Below are positions 1 through 9,818 of a DNA stretch of 64,000 nt, in pieces. A program made the position numbers and the translations under genes. The stretch is from CAYUWG01 sp964448285 (GTDB taxonomy: Bacteria; Bacteroidota; Ignavibacteria; SZUA-365). Position 1 is the stretch's first letter. The number at the start of each line of letters is the position of its first letter. Location: the NCBI GenBank assembly GCA_964448285.1, contig CAYUWG010000013.1:1-64000 (forward strand). The letters are read 5' to 3'. The notes below the pieces were generated by a model. The model saw only the letters and a list, made by a program, of their open reading frames with translations. It did not search any database and was not told the origin of the DNA.

Positions 1-1
1 T

Positions 2-124
2 GGGGCTAGTGCGGTTGGAATTGGGACGGATTTGGTAAGCAGAAAGTTAGTTGATGAAGAGAGATTCGATGAAATCACGCAGAGGGCGAGACAGCTTGTG
101 GAATCAGTTACAAACATACAGTGA
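2..124 (+). CDS. eda: KDPG/KHG aldolase, C-terminal end only
   Basis: The window opens inside this gene; 40 codons remain before the TGA. The tail reads GASAVGIGTDLV followed by a helical end, which resembles the last beta-strand/phosphate-binding turn and final helix of class I KDPG/KHG aldolases (Eda). That enzyme cleaves 2-keto-3-deoxy-6-phosphogluconate to pyruvate and glyceraldehyde-3-phosphate in the cytoplasm. The next gene is a KDG kinase, which makes its substrate, so the neighbour supports the call strongly. About 92 bases separate the two genes and contain only a weak 5-bp hairpin (139-153). The identification rests on a short fragment plus context. Confidence 0.72.
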   Translation, partial: GASAVGIGTDLVSRKLVDEERFDEITQRARQLVESVTNIQ

Positions 125-216
125 CAGTCTCTGCGCACAGCCTGACGAAGGCTTTGTCGAAGCGTAAGAGGATATTTTGCGTGTGCCCACATTATAATTC
201 TTAAGCAAATTAACGC

Positions 217-1239
217 ATGAAAAAAATCGTCACCTTCGGTGAACTCATGATGCGTCTCTCTCCACCAGGGGTACAGCGCATCGAGCAATCACAAACTTTA
301 GAGAGATACTTCGGAGGAGCTGAAGCGAATGTGGCGGTGTCCCTCGCAAAGTTTGGGATGCATTCGCTGTATATCACATGCTTACCGGACAATCCGATAG
401 GAGACGCAGCGCTTGCTGAACTCCATCGACACGGTGTGGACGTTTCACGAATACTCCGTGGTGGTGAGAGGATGGGACTTTATTATGCTGAAGGCGGCGC
501 ATCACAACGACCTTCGAAAGTGATCTATGACCGCGCCGGATCGGCCTTTACCTCAATTCGGAAGGAAGTGCTGAACTGGCCTGATATTCTTCGTGATGCA
601 GACTGGTTTCACGTCACGGGTATCACACCTGCCCTCAGTCCTGAACTCGCGGGAATGACCTTCGAGGCTATGCGCGTAGCGCGCGAGAATGATGTTCCTG
701 TCAGTCTCGATATAAACTATAGAAAAAAGCTTTGGAATATCGATACAGCAAGACGGACGCTCGATGTGCTCATGCGCGAATCAAACATCGCGATTGTCAA
801 TGAGGAAGACGCGCAACTCGTTTTCGATATCCAATCCTCAGCAGATGTTCGTAGTGGTCGTCTCAATCAGGATGAGTACATCGGTATCGCCGCGCAACTC
901 ATGGCGATGTATCCCGGTCTTCGGTATGTTTGTATCTCGATGCGTGAAAGCATTTCGGCGAGTGAAAACAACTGGTCGGCGCTGATCTGGGATGGAAGCA
1001 CGGCATATATTAGCAGGACATACCATATCAACATTGTTGACCGCATCGGTTCCGGAGATGCATTTGCCGCTGGTGTGATATATTGTTTGATTATGGACGT
1101 TCCGCTTCAAGAGACGATTGAATATGCAGTTGCCGCCTCTGCATTGAAACACAGTGTCCATGGTGATTTCAATCTGGTCTCGATTGATGAAGTCCAAGCG
1201 TTAATGGAAGGAGATGGTTCGGGACGTGTGCAGAGATAA
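217..1239 (+). CDS. kdgK: 2-keto-3-deoxygluconate kinase (PfkB family)
   Basis: A 340-residue PfkB/ribokinase-family sugar kinase. The N-terminus has the KDG-kinase look (KKIVTFGELMMRLSPPG) followed by the FGGAEANVAVSLAKFG substrate-side motif near residues 32-47. The C-terminal PfkB signature DRIGSGDAFAAG lies near residues 275-286; its GSGD aspartate is the catalytic base. It should phosphorylate KDG to KDPG, which the upstream Eda then cleaves. Together they form the usual exit route for uronates released by polysaccharide lyases. The ATG at 217 is the only sensible start. Its last 26 bases overlap the next gene, which argues for co-transcription. Fructokinase is the main alternative, but the aldolase neighbour favours KDG. 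Confidence 0.88.
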   Translation: MKKIVTFGELMMRLSPPGVQRIEQSQTLERYFGGAEANVAVSLAKFGMHSLYITCLPDNPIGDAALAELHRHGVDVSRILRGGERMGLYYAEGGASQRPSKVIYDRAGSAFTSIRKEVLNWPDILRDADWFHVTGITPALSPELAGMTFEAMRVARENDVPVSLDINYRKKLWNIDTARRTLDVLMRESNIAIVNEEDAQLVFDIQSSADVRSGRLNQDEYIGIAAQLMAMYPGLRYVCISMRESISASENNWSALIWDGSTAYISRTYHINIVDRIGSGDAFAAGVIYCLIMDVPLQETIEYAVAASALKHSVHGDFNLVSIDEVQALMEGDGSGRVQR

Positions 1240-2212
1240 TTTCATCGCACTATTACTTCCTTCGGTAGTAATCCTTAGCGGATGCTCGCCATGGGTAACT
1301 GTACAGAATTCGAGGCGAACGAAAGTCTATGCCTGTGTCCCAGCTATTGGATCATATACAGTTGGCGCGGAGAATAAAACTACCGGAGTCTTCTGGAAGT
1401 ACATTGACGATACGACATGGAATCACATCGGCCCACCGAATTTGAAAGCGTTCGCAGTTGCACCGATGAAAACGGATTCAGGTGACATACTCTATGTAGC
1501 TGCTGGGAATGGAATTCATCGAGTGATGAACGAAGGAAAGACTTGGCAGCAAAGATCGTCATGGAAAGAACGTGACGTTCTCCATGTAATTACGAAAGGC
1601 GATACAATCTATTGTGGTACTGCATATGGATTAATATCTACATTAGACCGATTAAATTCGCTTGAGTGGGGAAGTCCAGAGGGAGAGGTACCAAAATTCG
1701 TCACAGGTCTTATCGCTTCTGCATCAGGAGTGCTATTTGCATCATCCGAAGAGGGAGTTTTCAGGGGTGAGTATGGGTATTGGTGGACACAAATATCATC
1801 TATAGAGCGGGTTCGATCAATTCATGAGACTCGTGCCGGCAGTGCATTGTACATCATTACTGAATCCGGTGAAGTACTCGCTTCGAAGGATTATGGAAGG
1901 ACGTGGGTTCGACGTTCGAGTGGTTTACCAAGAAAACCGTTATATGCGATCCAGTCAGATCCAAAAAACGCAAAAATACTCTATACGGGTGGCTTTCAAA
2001 CAGGGATCTACTGTTCAATTGATTCAGGTCTAAGCTGGATTAAGTCTGGCTTGCAAGGAAAAACTATCCATGCAATTACCGTCGCCCATGATTTGAACAG
2101 TATTGTTGTTGGAACAACAGGAGACGGAGTGTACCAAAGTGACGACGCTGGTACTACATGGAGATTTGTTGGACTTTCAGGAGCAAATATATGGTCATTG
2201 ACTATCGATTGA
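1214..2212 (+). CDS. Secreted Asp-box (BNR-like) repeat lipoprotein
   Basis: A 332-residue protein with a lipoprotein signal: hydrophobic stretch LLLPSVVIL followed by lipobox LSGC near residues 20-24. The mature part holds several Asp-box/BNR-like turns spaced 40-50 residues apart (for example NEGKTWQQR, KDYGRTWVRR, DSGLSWIKSG, DDAGTTWRFV), so a beta-propeller as in sialidases or YCF48-type proteins is likely. No sialidase FRIP or catalytic tyrosine pattern was recognised, so enzymatic activity is not claimed. It starts with ATG (atggttcgg) inside the end of kdgK and overlaps the next gene. A role in surface binding or processing of the locus's glycan is inferred from position only. Confidence 0.7.
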   Translation: MVRDVCRDNFIALLLPSVVILSGCSPWVTVQNSRRTKVYACVPAIGSYTVGAENKTTGVFWKYIDDTTWNHIGPPNLKAFAVAPMKTDSGDILYVAAGNGIHRVMNEGKTWQQRSSWKERDVLHVITKGDTIYCGTAYGLISTLDRLNSLEWGSPEGEVPKFVTGLIASASGVLFASSEEGVFRGEYGYWWTQISSIERVRSIHETRAGSALYIITESGEVLASKDYGRTWVRRSSGLPRKPLYAIQSDPKNAKILYTGGFQTGIYCSIDSGLSWIKSGLQGKTIHAITVAHDLNSIVVGTTGDGVYQSDDAGTTWRFVGLSGANIWSLTID

Positions 2213-3963
2213 TTCGATATCCAAATACTGCTGTCTTTATCTTGTCAAGTCTCATCGGGTGCCAAGTGGTGGTATCACAATCTACTGTCAATTCACTGTT
2301 TGAGACACGGGCACGGACTATTCTCGCTCAATACGATACTGTTCGTAGTCCCGACTACTATGCCTGTGCCGTTCAGTATGCTCGTGGTAAATACATTGAG
2401 CGAGCAAACGCGAACGCTCTTCGTCTTCTGGAATACCCATCAGGAGATGTATTCTGGATGCTTTCATCTATGACGATGTATTTACATGGTAAGGACGTTA
2501 TGTCATCAAAGGTAAGTGAGGCTGTAAGGCGAGCATGGAAAACTTATTGGCCTTATCGAGGTGATACGGAAAATCATTGGATGATGTATTATGCGTCGCT
2601 TTTTCTCGCTGCGGAACAATGGCCTGATTTACCTGGGAGCGATTGGTTCAACGGTCTATCCTCAGAGCAGAATTATAAGGATGCAAAGGAATACCTGAAT
2701 CTGAATCTGATTTTGAAAGCCCGAGAAGGCTTTGTGGAATTTGATTCACCGACATACATGCCCTTCTTTCTTGGAGCAATGATACTTCTGAGCGATTTCT
2801 CACAAGACAGAGAAACAAAAATACGAGCTGAGATGATGTGCGATCTGTTGTTAGCGGATTTCGCGGTAAACAATTTGAATGGTCAGTACGCTGGCGGTCA
2901 TAGCAGATCGACCGAGCGAGTGGCATTATACCCTATGGAGGCGAATACGGCAGGTATTGCGTCATTGTACTTTGATTCACCTCAAGTATCAAGGACTCAG
3001 ATGGAGGTTCTTTGCTCGCTTTCGAAATACAGGCTACCGGTGATCATCTATTATTTGGCTACTGACAGAAATCGTTCATATGAGTCAAGGAAAGCGAATA
3101 TGACAAGAGATATTCTTCGGCTTAAAGACATGACGGATTGTAATTGCTTGCCGCGTAATCCAATCATCAAATACACGTATATGACATCGAAGTACGCACT
3201 GTCCTCTCTTAAGGGATGTATCCATCCGATTCAACAGCATACTTGGGGTCTAAACATTGCAGTCGGTTCAATGGCGTACTCAGCGTTCAGTCTTCATCCC
3301 ACGTGGTCCGAAATCGAATTGGGAATGTATTTTCCAGAAGAAACAAAGCCACTTCTTGAAGAAGTGAGTCTATCTAAGAAATACTATACGAATCCTCAGA
3401 AGAAAATTGGTGGCTCATTCTACGAACGAGTATATCAGAAGAATAATACTCTCGTTGCACTGTATAACATTTCTGAAAATGATCCAAATCCGGTTATCAA
3501 TGGATACATTCCAGCTGACGCAGATACGATAATCGTTGAATCGAATGGTTGGATATGTCTTCGGTACAATGATGTGTACTTAGGATGGTATTCCATGGGA
3601 CCGTGGACGATTGTTCGAGAGAGTACACATTATAACCTCAGGAGCAATAGTCACCTCAGTGGTTATGTCGTTGAAGTGCGATCTGCTCAAGAAGTCAGTT
3701 CGTTTGACTCCTTTCGAGAGTCGTTGAGAGACCGCGCCCCATTTCTTGATACGAGTTGTGTTTCAGTTACATACATGAATATAAAAGGGGATCTCATTGA
3801 ACTCGATCCGTTTGAATGGAATTACGTGAACGCGCTGATCAATGGCCAACATGACTACAGCGATATCAGTCGAGTAAAATACTTATGGACGGGTGTGCAT
3901 ATTCCATATAAGGATAATACACTCGTTCTGGATTTTTACAATGGCGTCAAATATGAAAAATAG
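2191..3963 (+). CDS. Secreted lipoprotein of unknown function, alpha-toroid-like, paralogue of the 11245 gene
   Basis: About 590 residues from the ATG at 2191 (an in-frame ATG at 2158 is possible). The chosen start gives a signal peptide ending in SSLIGC, a plausible lipobox. The middle is rich in helices and carries EFDSPTY and GQYAGGHSRS; the protein at 11245 has EYNSLTY and GQFAGPHSRS at the same spacing, so the two are paralogues. Helical first half plus beta-rich second half resembles the (alpha/alpha)-toroid plus beta-sandwich layout of many polysaccharide lyases and glycosidases, but no named family was recognised. This copy is exported while the paralogue has no signal peptide, suggesting outside/inside division of work on one glycan. 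Confidence 0.6.
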   Translation: MVIDYRLIRYPNTAVFILSSLIGCQVVVSQSTVNSLFETRARTILAQYDTVRSPDYYACAVQYARGKYIERANANALRLLEYPSGDVFWMLSSMTMYLHGKDVMSSKVSEAVRRAWKTYWPYRGDTENHWMMYYASLFLAAEQWPDLPGSDWFNGLSSEQNYKDAKEYLNLNLILKAREGFVEFDSPTYMPFFLGAMILLSDFSQDRETKIRAEMMCDLLLADFAVNNLNGQYAGGHSRSTERVALYPMEANTAGIASLYFDSPQVSRTQMEVLCSLSKYRLPVIIYYLATDRNRSYESRKANMTRDILRLKDMTDCNCLPRNPIIKYTYMTSKYALSSLKGCIHPIQQHTWGLNIAVGSMAYSAFSLHPTWSEIELGMYFPEETKPLLEEVSLSKKYYTNPQKKIGGSFYERVYQKNNTLVALYNISENDPNPVINGYIPADADTIIVESNGWICLRYNDVYLGWYSMGPWTIVRESTHYNLRSNSHLSGYVVEVRSAQEVSSFDSFRESLRDRAPFLDTSCVSVTYMNIKGDLIELDPFEWNYVNALINGQHDYSDISRVKYLWTGVHIPYKDNTLVLDFYNGVKYEK

Positions 3964-3981
3964 TAATTTCGAGAATTAATC

Positions 3982-5127
3982 ATGCCGCTCGTTGACCTCC
4001 GATCTCAGGCTATACGTCTAACACCGTCAGAGATGATTATACATCTCAATTCCTTCATTATCCAACCAAAATTCTCCGCTGGCATATGGTATATGTCTCC
4101 CCCGGATTCGCGTTTTCATGCGAAGTACAAACCAGACATCAGTATCGAGCAACGTTTGGACATCGCTGCCTCACTCGCGGATTATGGACTGACCGGAATT
4201 GAGGCACACTATCCAAATGAGATCAATGAAGACAATGCCGAACTCTGGAGAAGGTTTTCATCGGACACTGATATCCGGATCATTACGGTGATACCATTGC
4301 TGTTTCGTGATCCGATATTCGAATGGGGATCATTATCCAATCCCGACCCAGCAGTAAGAACAAAGGCGATTGAGGTCACCAAAGGGGCGTTAAGAATGAA
4401 CAAGGAGTTCGATACGGACTTCGCTGTTGTATGGCCCGGGATTGATGGCTATGAAAATCCCTTCGGAATGGATTTCACTGGAATGAGGGATCGCTTCATT
4501 GATGGGCTTGCTGAAGCTCAGGAAGCAGTTCCGGGTGTGAGGATTGCGTTCGAACCGAAACCGTATGAGCCACGCGGGCATATCCTTTTCGGAACGACTG
4601 CTGAAGGAATGCTTCTTTGCCATTGCGTTGAATCGAAACTTGTAAATGAAGATAATGCGTGTTTGTTAAAGGAAGGCCATAAGCTCTGTTGTATGAATCC
4701 GGAAATCGGGCATGTGCTTATGGGCTTTGAAGATCTATCGTACGCATATAGTTGGCCTCTTTCAGAAGGACGACTCGCGCACATGCATGTCAACAGCCAA
4801 CCGCTTGGTAATTATGATCAGGATCTTAACATCGGCGTTGTCCATCCGGAACAGTTCGAAGCCTTGATGTACACTCTGAAGATGTATGGTTACGATGGTT
4901 ATTTCGGTATAGACATAAATCCTGAGCGTATGCCTGTTGACGTCGCATTAAAAATAAATATGGATGCTATCAGAGCTTCAGCAGATCGCGTGAACAATCT
5001 CGATCACGAGTCTATCATCGAAGCAGTAAACGATCCGGGTAGTTCAAGAGGGTGGTTGGAAGCATATCTTATTCGTGAGAGAGCAAGAAATCCTAAAATA
5101 TTGCCAGCATTGCAAAAGCCGAAATGA
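3982..5127 (+). CDS. Xylose-isomerase-like TIM-barrel sugar isomerase/epimerase
   Basis: A 381-residue cytoplasmic protein of the xylose isomerase-like TIM-barrel superfamily. Features seen include TGIEAHYPNEI (barrel strand with Glu/His), AFEPKPYEPRGH (metal-ligand Glu and the EPKP motif typical of xylose/rhamnose isomerases), MNPEIGHVLM (metal-site Glu/His), AHMHVNSQ, and GIDINPERM. These fit an aldose-ketose isomerase with two divalent metals. The next gene is a xylulokinase, so a xylose-to-xylulose step is plausible, but the sequence is not a textbook XylA and the substrate may differ. The stated ATG is 18 bases after the previous stop; an internal ATG at 4036 is an alternative start. Confidence 0.72.
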   Translation: MPLVDLRSQAIRLTPSEMIIHLNSFIIQPKFSAGIWYMSPPDSRFHAKYKPDISIEQRLDIAASLADYGLTGIEAHYPNEINEDNAELWRRFSSDTDIRIITVIPLLFRDPIFEWGSLSNPDPAVRTKAIEVTKGALRMNKEFDTDFAVVWPGIDGYENPFGMDFTGMRDRFIDGLAEAQEAVPGVRIAFEPKPYEPRGHILFGTTAEGMLLCHCVESKLVNEDNACLLKEGHKLCCMNPEIGHVLMGFEDLSYAYSWPLSEGRLAHMHVNSQPLGNYDQDLNIGVVHPEQFEALMYTLKMYGYDGYFGIDINPERMPVDVALKINMDAIRASADRVNNLDHESIIEAVNDPGSSRGWLEAYLIRERARNPKILPALQKPK

Positions 5128-5161
5128 ATTATAAGAAGTTACAATCGGATTAGGAACGCAA

Positions 5162-6679
5162 ATGCTTCTTGGAATAGACATCGGCACGAGCGGAACAAAG
5201 GTTCTGCTTCTGGATACGGATGGGAGCGTACTCGCTAAAACGATGATAGAGTACCCCTTGTTCACACCGAAGCCTCTGTGGTCTGAGCAAGATCCGAACC
5301 ATTGGTGGGAAGCGACAGTCGAAGGCATCAGAGCAATCCTGTCAACAGATGGGATGAATCCAAAAGCTATTTCTGTGGTTGGCTTGACAGGACAGATGCA
5401 CGGTTTGGTGCCGATCGATAAAAGCGGATTACCCATTCGTAATTGTATTCTATGGAACGATCAACGCACATCGAAGGAGTGCGATTATATTACCGAAACA
5501 ATAGGAAGGGATGAGATTATAAGAATAACGGGAAAACCTGTTTTACCAAGCTTTACCGTTCCAAAGATTCTTTGGATGCGAAAATACGAAAGGGATAAGT
5601 ACGATAAAGTCGCTCATATTCTGCTTCCAAAAGATTATATCAGATACAGATTGACTGAAGAACTATCATCCGATGTATCCGATGCATCCGGTACTTCACT
5701 TTTCGATGTTGGAAAAAGAACATGGTCCGAGGACATTCTCAGAGAATTGCGAATTCCAAAAACTTGGCTACCTGAGGTGAGTGAATCATCGATTATCACA
5801 TCCTTTATTAGCTCAGAAGCTGCAAAAATAACCGGATTACTTGCAGGAACGCCTGTGATTGCTGGTGCTGGTGATCAGGCGGCTGAGGCAGTAGGCTGTG
5901 GAATCGTAGATGAAGGATCAGTGTCTGTAACAATCGGAACATCCGGGGTTGTCTTTACTGCTATGAAGAATTGCTTTACTGATCCGGACGGACGCATTCA
6001 CACATATTGCCACGCATTACCGGATATGTGGCATTACATGGGTGTGATGCTATCTGCTGGCGGCAGTTTAAGATGGTTTCGTGATGTGTTCTGTGCTAAA
6101 GAGACGAGCGACGCGTCTGATTGCAACATTGATTCCTATAAAGTACTTTCGGATGAGGCATCCTTAGTTCAAGCGGGATCAGACGGACTTCTATTCCTAC
6201 CATACCTCTCAGGCGAGCGCACACCACATGCGGATCCATATGCAAGAGGTGTATTTTTCGGTATAACATTGACGCATAAAAGATCGCATTTCATTCGCTC
6301 TGTAATGGAAGGGGTCGCTTTTGGTTTAAAGGATTCAATTGTACTGATGAATGATTTAAACCTGCCGTTGAGTCGGATGAGACTTTCAGGTGGAGGGACA
6401 CGAAGCAAAATATGGAGACAAATCATTGCGGACGTACTTGGTAGCGCAGTTCATACAGTGACGGTTACCGAGGGAGCAGCGTATGGTGCCGCTTTGCTTG
6501 CTGGCGTCGGTATAGGAGCTTATCATACTGTACGCGAAGCGACAGAATCAATAATACACGATACATCGACTACGATACCAAGTGAATCAGTGACTAAGTA
6601 CGAAAAGCTTTACCCGCGATATCAAGAACTTTATAGAAAACTGAGAGATGAGTTCAAGTACCTTCATGATGCGCTATGA
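5162..6679 (+). CDS. xylB: Xylulokinase (FGGY family)
   Basis: A 505-residue FGGY carbohydrate kinase of normal length. The N-terminal ATPase-fold phosphate-1 motif is GIDIGTSGTKVLLLD (residues 4-18), followed by SEQDPNHWWEA, GLTGQMHGLVP (typical of xylulokinases) and LWNDQRT. The C-terminal half has GAGDQAAEAVGCG with the catalytic aspartate, and GGGTRSKIWRQIIADV near residues 408-423. It phosphorylates D-xylulose or a related ketopentose for the pentose-phosphate pathway. It follows the isomerase-like gene by 34 bases and overlaps the next gene by 4 (ATGA), so it belongs to the same operon. Confidence 0.9.
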   Translation: MLLGIDIGTSGTKVLLLDTDGSVLAKTMIEYPLFTPKPLWSEQDPNHWWEATVEGIRAILSTDGMNPKAISVVGLTGQMHGLVPIDKSGLPIRNCILWNDQRTSKECDYITETIGRDEIIRITGKPVLPSFTVPKILWMRKYERDKYDKVAHILLPKDYIRYRLTEELSSDVSDASGTSLFDVGKRTWSEDILRELRIPKTWLPEVSESSIITSFISSEAAKITGLLAGTPVIAGAGDQAAEAVGCGIVDEGSVSVTIGTSGVVFTAMKNCFTDPDGRIHTYCHALPDMWHYMGVMLSAGGSLRWFRDVFCAKETSDASDCNIDSYKVLSDEASLVQAGSDGLLFLPYLSGERTPHADPYARGVFFGITLTHKRSHFIRSVMEGVAFGLKDSIVLMNDLNLPLSRMRLSGGGTRSKIWRQIIADVLGSAVHTVTVTEGAAYGAALLAGVGIGAYHTVREATESIIHDTSTTIPSESVTKYEKLYPRYQELYRKLRDEFKYLHDAL

Positions 6680-7671
6680 ATAGGCGATCGGTATTCATCG
6701 GAATCATTGGTTGTGGTACATATGGCTCAGAACATGCGAGAGTATTATCCCATCTCGATGATGTATCGATTCGTGCTGTATGTGATATCGATGCTGTACG
6801 GGCACGAACTCTCGGAGAGGCTAGTGAAGCATCATATTTCTCGCGTGACGCTGAAGAACTTATACGCGACGAAGCAATTGATGTTATTTATATATGTACA
6901 CATCATGACTCGCATGCATCAATTGCAATACAAGCAACGTCGTATGGAAAGCATATTTTCATTGAAAAGCCGATGGCACTTACAGTTCATGACTCCCGGG
7001 AAATCGTGGACGCGGTAGAACGCGCCGGTGTGATATGTATGGTTGGCTTCAAGCTGAGATTCTATCCATTGGTAAACAGATTACGAGCGTATATTCCAAC
7101 TCCACGACTGACGATTGCACACGGTATCGATGACCGATGGCCCGATGACTTCTGGGCGAACGATCCCACGAAAGGAGGAGGCAACGTGCTCTCCGAAGGA
7201 TGTCACGTGATGGATCTCGTGTACTATCTCAATCAGTCGGAGCCAGTACGAATTCATGCGGAAGGGGGAAATTTACAACATCCTGAATTGGATATCATTG
7301 ACACGATCGTTTCGACAATCACTTTCGAGAATGGTAGCGTTGCAAGTGTCGCTATCGCTGATATCGGCTTACCGCCATTCATATCCAAATTCTCGTTTCA
7401 ATTGATGGATGGGAAAAAATCAGCACACCTATACAACCGCTTGAAATCGCTGATGCTTTACGACGGGATAGATGTCAAAGGTCAGCATGATCAAGAGGAA
7501 ATGGGAGTCGTTGAAGAGAATAGGTATTTCATCGACGCCGTACAAAACGGAAATAAGCCATCATGCAATCATATCGATGGGTTGCGAGCCACCGCAATGA
7601 TTGAAGCTACCTTTGAGTCTTTGCAGTCCGGCAAACCGGTTGCAATGAAATCAATCATAGAGAGAGACTGA
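6676..7671 (+). CDS. Gfo/Idh/MocA-family NAD(P)-dependent oxidoreductase
   Basis: A 331-residue two-domain dehydrogenase. The Rossmann fold opens with IGIIGCGTYGSEHARVL near residues 8-24. The family EKP motif appears as IFIEKPMALT near residue 97, followed by the alpha/beta sugar-binding domain with GGGNVLSEGCHVMDLVYYL, where the His-Asp region normally contacts the substrate. It probably oxidises or epimerises a sugar, inositol or aldonate from the imported glycan. It overlaps xylB by 4 bases and is the last clear gene of the first operon. The exact substrate cannot be read from sequence. Confidence 0.85.
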   Translation: MNRRSVFIGIIGCGTYGSEHARVLSHLDDVSIRAVCDIDAVRARTLGEASEASYFSRDAEELIRDEAIDVIYICTHHDSHASIAIQATSYGKHIFIEKPMALTVHDSREIVDAVERAGVICMVGFKLRFYPLVNRLRAYIPTPRLTIAHGIDDRWPDDFWANDPTKGGGNVLSEGCHVMDLVYYLNQSEPVRIHAEGGNLQHPELDIIDTIVSTITFENGSVASVAIADIGLPPFISKFSFQLMDGKKSAHLYNRLKSLMLYDGIDVKGQHDQEEMGVVEENRYFIDAVQNGNKPSCNHIDGLRATAMIEATFESLQSGKPVAMKSIIERD

Positions 7672-8097
7672 GAATGAACCGTTTCGAATTGATTTCAACG
7701 TTCCACCTAACAGGAGCTTTTCAGCATCGAATTCAAATGAACCCGTGCCGTACTAAGCAAAGCCATGCAATCTACATGTCACTTGACGAAATTTCAAAGA
7801 TTGCAAAGATATCATTTGAAATCATGATTCAACGCGTAGGATCCTGCTCCTGTGAATTGCCGTATCGTGATACGTAAATACTGATCAAACAAATCTTCAA
7901 GAAGCCAAAATTCCAATTTCGGCTCATCACTTTCCCCTGAGTTATTGGGATTATCCGAGCATCCAAAGATGATTAGTAGAATGAAAGAATAGACCGAAAT
8001 TGAGCTGTTTAAAGGAATCAGGACATCTCCGCTATGTTACTCAGTGAAAACTACATTTCTCCCTGATAAACAAAGAGTATTATAACCTGAGCTCTCA
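7672..8097 (+). other. Gap between the two halves of the sugar locus; one doubtful 67-codon ORF
   Basis: This 426-base gap holds one ATG-started ORF (7674-7877, 67 codons) beginning 3 bases after the dehydrogenase stop. Its product has no recognisable motif, signal peptide or membrane segment, so it is probably not a gene or is a remnant. The rest has many stops in all frames, is AT-richer than the flanks, and likely carries the promoter of the second gene run starting at 8098. No convincing -10/-35 pair, operator or terminator was found. Confidence 0.4.
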
Positions 8098-8994
8098 ATG
8101 CGTTTTGTCAGAGTAGCTGCCGTCTCATATCTCGTTGAAGAGACTCCGCATTCAATCGAACGGAATCTCGAATACTCGCTCAGCTATGTCGTGCAAGCTG
8201 CCGAGAAGGGATGTGATATCGTTTGTTTACCCGAGTATGTGCTGACAACGAATGTCGTGGATGAACTGAAGTGGTTCGGTGAAAAGTACCCGGGTAAGCA
8301 CACGAGTGAATTCAAACGCGTAGCAAAAGCTAAGTCTATCAACGTGATCGCACCATACCTCGTTTATGTAGGGAAGCGATACTACAGTCAAGCAACGGTG
8401 ATTGATCGTAAAGGTGCAATCACAGGAATATATCGTAAGGTTCATCCGAACGGAGCTGAGTTTCCACGGATTACGCCTGGAGAAAAGTTGCCGGTGATTG
8501 AACTCGATTTCGGAAAGATCGCAATAATCCTCTGCATGGATATCTACTTTCCCGAGATGGCACGAATTTACGCCATGAAAGGAGCGGAGATTCTCTTTTG
8601 GCCGACAATCACACACGGGCCGACTCAGGAAGCTCTGCTCACTCAAGCAAAGGCGCGAGCATTGGATAATTCCATTATTATCGTCGAAAGTAATCTGGCA
8701 TGTCGTCCACCATATGCACCATATACCGGGAGATTTCATCCAGGTACTGCCCGAATCATTGACCACAATGGAGATGTGATTGCATCAACCGGGCGACGGG
8801 ATGGAATCGCGATCGCAGAGATTGATCTTGATGAGCAGAGGCTGGTTCAGAATTGTGTGCTTATCCATACGCCCGATAACATGCGGGAGGATATTCATAC
8901 AATCGCGCGAATAGACTTGTATGCTGAAGAGTATGAGAAAATAGCAGAAAAGCAAAAGCGATTATACGACTCGATTAAATTAAAAAGGAAATGA
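8098..8994 (+). CDS. Carbon-nitrogen hydrolase (nitrilase superfamily)
   Basis: A 298-residue cytoplasmic enzyme with the Glu-Lys-Cys triad of the nitrilase superfamily: the Glu lies in CLPEYVLT (near residue 42), the Lys in YRKVHPNG (near 116), and the Cys in ILCMDIYFPEMARIY (near 146). The family hydrolyses amides, carbamoyl groups or nitriles. It is the first gene of the second run and overlaps the next start by 4 bases, so a substrate linked to the sugar pathway (an amide or carbamoyl sugar) is possible, but this is inference. N-carbamoylputrescine amidase-type activity cannot be excluded. Confidence 0.85.
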   Translation: MRFVRVAAVSYLVEETPHSIERNLEYSLSYVVQAAEKGCDIVCLPEYVLTTNVVDELKWFGEKYPGKHTSEFKRVAKAKSINVIAPYLVYVGKRYYSQATVIDRKGAITGIYRKVHPNGAEFPRITPGEKLPVIELDFGKIAIILCMDIYFPEMARIYAMKGAEILFWPTITHGPTQEALLTQAKARALDNSIIIVESNLACRPPYAPYTGRFHPGTARIIDHNGDVIASTGRRDGIAIAEIDLDEQRLVQNCVLIHTPDNMREDIHTIARIDLYAEEYEKIAEKQKRLYDSIKLKRK

Positions 8995-9818
8995 AATACC
9001 CACTTATTATCCTTGTCGCCGGTATAGGTTCGAGAATGAAAAGTTCAAATACATTCCAGAGCGGACACAAAGCAATGTTGACCTTCCGAGAGATTCCGTT
9101 ACTTGACTATCAACTCTATTTAGCCTATCAAGCTGGTATTCGCGATATTATTATCGTTGTAGGCGAAGATAACTTCGCGTTTCGCAAACGTTACGGATTC
9201 CTGACTAGTGGCAACCCCTACCATGGTCTTTCTATATCATATGCAATTCAGAAAATACCCGATGGACATTCAAAGCCACTCGGTACAGCCGACGCTTTAT
9301 TGCAGGCATTAAAATCGCAAAAATATTTCCCGGAAAGTATTATCGTATGCAATGGTGACAATCTTTATTCCGTAGCTGCTCTTACTGCGCTTTGTGAACT
9401 AGATAACTCAGGTGGTTGGATAGCTTATGATGCCGATGGACTGGAATTCGATGATGAGCACTTGGGGAAGTTTGGATTGACGGAAACGGACGATCACGGA
9501 TATCTAAAGCGGATCTTTGAGAAACCGGGAACCGAGGAGATTCGTCGGCGGAGAACTTCGGTTTCCCTATCGGTCACGATGAACATTTGGAAGCTTCCAG
9601 TTCCAACGATCATTCCATACCTCGAATTGTGTCCAATACATCCGATCAGGAATGAAATGGAACTCCCAAGAGCGATCATGAACATGGTGGAGGAGTTTCA
9701 GCACTCAATGCGAGCGGTAAAGATGAAAACACACGTACCCGATTTGACGTCTATGCAAGATATGGATGCCGTGCAGCAGTATATAGCAAACAATTTCCCA
9801 GAAAAGCTTTGGTCATGA
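8991..9818 (+). CDS. Sugar-phosphate nucleotidyltransferase
   Basis: A 275-residue GT-A-like nucleotidyltransferase. The N-terminus IILVAGIGSRM followed by a Lys in GHKAML is the pyrophosphorylase signature G-x-G-x-R with a downstream Lys. GTADALLQAL and VCNGDN supply the metal/nucleotide-binding region. It should couple a sugar-1-phosphate to an NTP. The next gene is a galactokinase-like GHMP kinase producing a sugar-1-phosphate, so the pair probably makes an NDP-sugar from a salvaged hexose. It overlaps both neighbours by 4 bases. Which nucleotide and which sugar are used is not readable. Confidence 0.8.
   Translation: MKYPLIILVAGIGSRMKSSNTFQSGHKAMLTFREIPLLDYQLYLAYQAGIRDIIIVVGEDNFAFRKRYGFLTSGNPYHGLSISYAIQKIPDGHSKPLGTADALLQALKSQKYFPESIIVCNGDNLYSVAALTALCELDNSGGWIAYDADGLEFDDEHLGKFGLTETDDHGYLKRIFEKPGTEEIRRRRTSVSLSVTMNIWKLPVPTIIPYLELCPIHPIRNEMELPRAIMNMVEEFQHSMRAVKMKTHVPDLTSMQDMDAVQQYIANNFPEKLWS

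Noticed and set aside
139..153. Terminator between eda and kdgK
   Set aside because: Only a 5-bp stem with a short T-run; more likely chance, and the two genes act in one pathway.
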